This document shows positions 6,313 to 6,506 of a DNA stretch of 6,506 bases, in pieces (positions within the stretch are counted from its first letter, which is position 1; every line of letters starts with the position of its first letter). The stretch is from Synergistaceae bacterium (GTDB lineage Bacteria > Synergistota > Synergistia > Synergistales > Synergistaceae), in the NCBI GenBank assembly GCA_031271065.1, contig JAISWP010000175.1:1-6506 (forward strand). Direction: 5' to 3'. A program made the position numbers and the translations under genes. The notes beneath the pieces are model-generated. The model was not told the DNA's origin and did not search any database. It was given only the letters and a program-made list of their open reading frames with translations.

Positions 6313-6325
6313 CGCGTAAAACGCG
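6313..6325 (-). other. Small inverted repeat CGCGT-TTT-ACGCG in the cheV leader
   Basis: On the minus strand a perfect 5-bp stem with a 3-base loop lies 7 bases upstream of the cheV ribosome binding site. As RNA it could fold as a small GC-rich hairpin close to the start; as DNA it is a short dyad. No U-tract follows, so it is not a terminator. A role is not shown. Confidence 0.3.
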
Positions 6326-6375
6326 ATTTAGTCCTCACTTAAAATAATCGATCGATCGTGTCTGTCCCGCATTAT

Positions 6376-6403
6376 TTTATAGTATAAGTGAAAGCGGTGT
6401 AAA
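6376..6403 (-). promoter_or_regulatory. Sigma70-type promoter of the cheV operon
   Basis: On the minus strand TTTACA (6403-6398, five of six matches to TTGACA), a 16-base spacer, then TATAAA (6381-6376, five of six matches to TATAAT), set in AT-rich DNA unlike the surrounding genes. Transcription would begin near 6369, giving a leader of about 78 bases. The box looks like a housekeeping promoter, not a sigma28 flagellar one. Confidence 0.6.
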
Positions 6404-6417
6404 GCGTGTATGGCAAT

Positions 6418-6492
6418 TTACCGAAAAGCCGTTCCGTGCGCGTCTAGCCGCTGTCTTGCGCCGTTTTGCGTAACTGCCGCATATTCTCTCAT
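6418..6492 (-). CDS. Small ORF (24 codons) or 3' end of an upstream gene at the window edge
   Basis: The minus strand reads ATG at 6492 to TAA at 6418, 24 residues beginning MREYAAVTQNG, preceded by AGGGAGG (6505-6499) with 6 bases of spacing. That is a good ribosome binding site. The frame stays open to the window edge, so it could equally be the tail of a longer gene. Its end lies just upstream of the cheV promoter. The peptide is basic and has no recognisable motif. If real, it might be a leader peptide or a small protein. Confidence 0.3.
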   Translation of the reverse strand: MREYAAVTQNGARQRLDAHGTAFR

Positions 6493-6506
6493 ATCTTGCC
6501 TCCCTT

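Noticed and set aside
6376..6403. Sigma28 (flagellar) promoter for cheV
   Set aside because: The boxes match TTGACA/TATAAT-type elements; no TAAA plus GCCGATAA-type pair is seen at the right spacing.

Overview
The window is 6.5 kb of ordinary-looking, moderately GC-rich bacterial chromosome. It holds six protein genes, one of them cut by the left edge, with short intergenic gaps. I see no mobile element, CRISPR array, tRNA or rRNA. Frequent ATA (Ile) and AGG (Arg) codons in otherwise GC-rich genes, a CheV chemotaxis protein, corrinoid metabolism and an M20D amidohydrolase would fit an anaerobic, motile, peptide- or amino-acid-using bacterium. Synergistota is my best guess, but this is inference from style and gene content, not a proven assignment.

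Left block, minus strand (1-2193): a two-gene operon. The first gene (799-2193, TTG start) encodes a full-length relative of cobyrinate a,c-diamide synthase (CbiA/CobB) that has lost part of its ATP-binding loop and the glutaminase cysteine. Four bases later comes an M20D amidohydrolase (794 to beyond position 1) in which the metal-binding Cys of the HACGHD motif is Gln. Both products look like altered or non-canonical enzymes, which is the most unusual thing here.

Middle, plus strand (2295-4007): a 570-residue protein with the PEP synthase / pyruvate phosphate dikinase ATP-grasp domain and a C-terminal GPGRWGS module. It lacks the phosphohistidine and PEP-binding domains. It is divergent from the CbiA-like gene. 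The 101-bp shared control region carries an extended -10 promoter, a TGGTA-N5-TACCA dyad lying on the -10 box, and a perfect 12-bp palindrome just downstream of the predicted transcript start.

Right block, minus strand (4125-6291): a compact operon, cheV (CheW + receiver domains), then a 220-residue protein I do not recognise, then a CobO/BtuR-type corrinoid adenosyltransferase. A good promoter lies upstream of cheV at about 6376-6403. The right edge (6418-6506) holds either a 24-codon small ORF with a strong ribosome binding site or the 3' end of an upstream gene.

How they fit together: two genes touch corrinoid chemistry (a working-looking adenosyltransferase and a CbiA-derived protein that probably no longer makes the diamide). 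The others point to nucleotide-dependent phosphotransfer, amide hydrolysis and chemotaxis. No single pathway links them from sequence alone.
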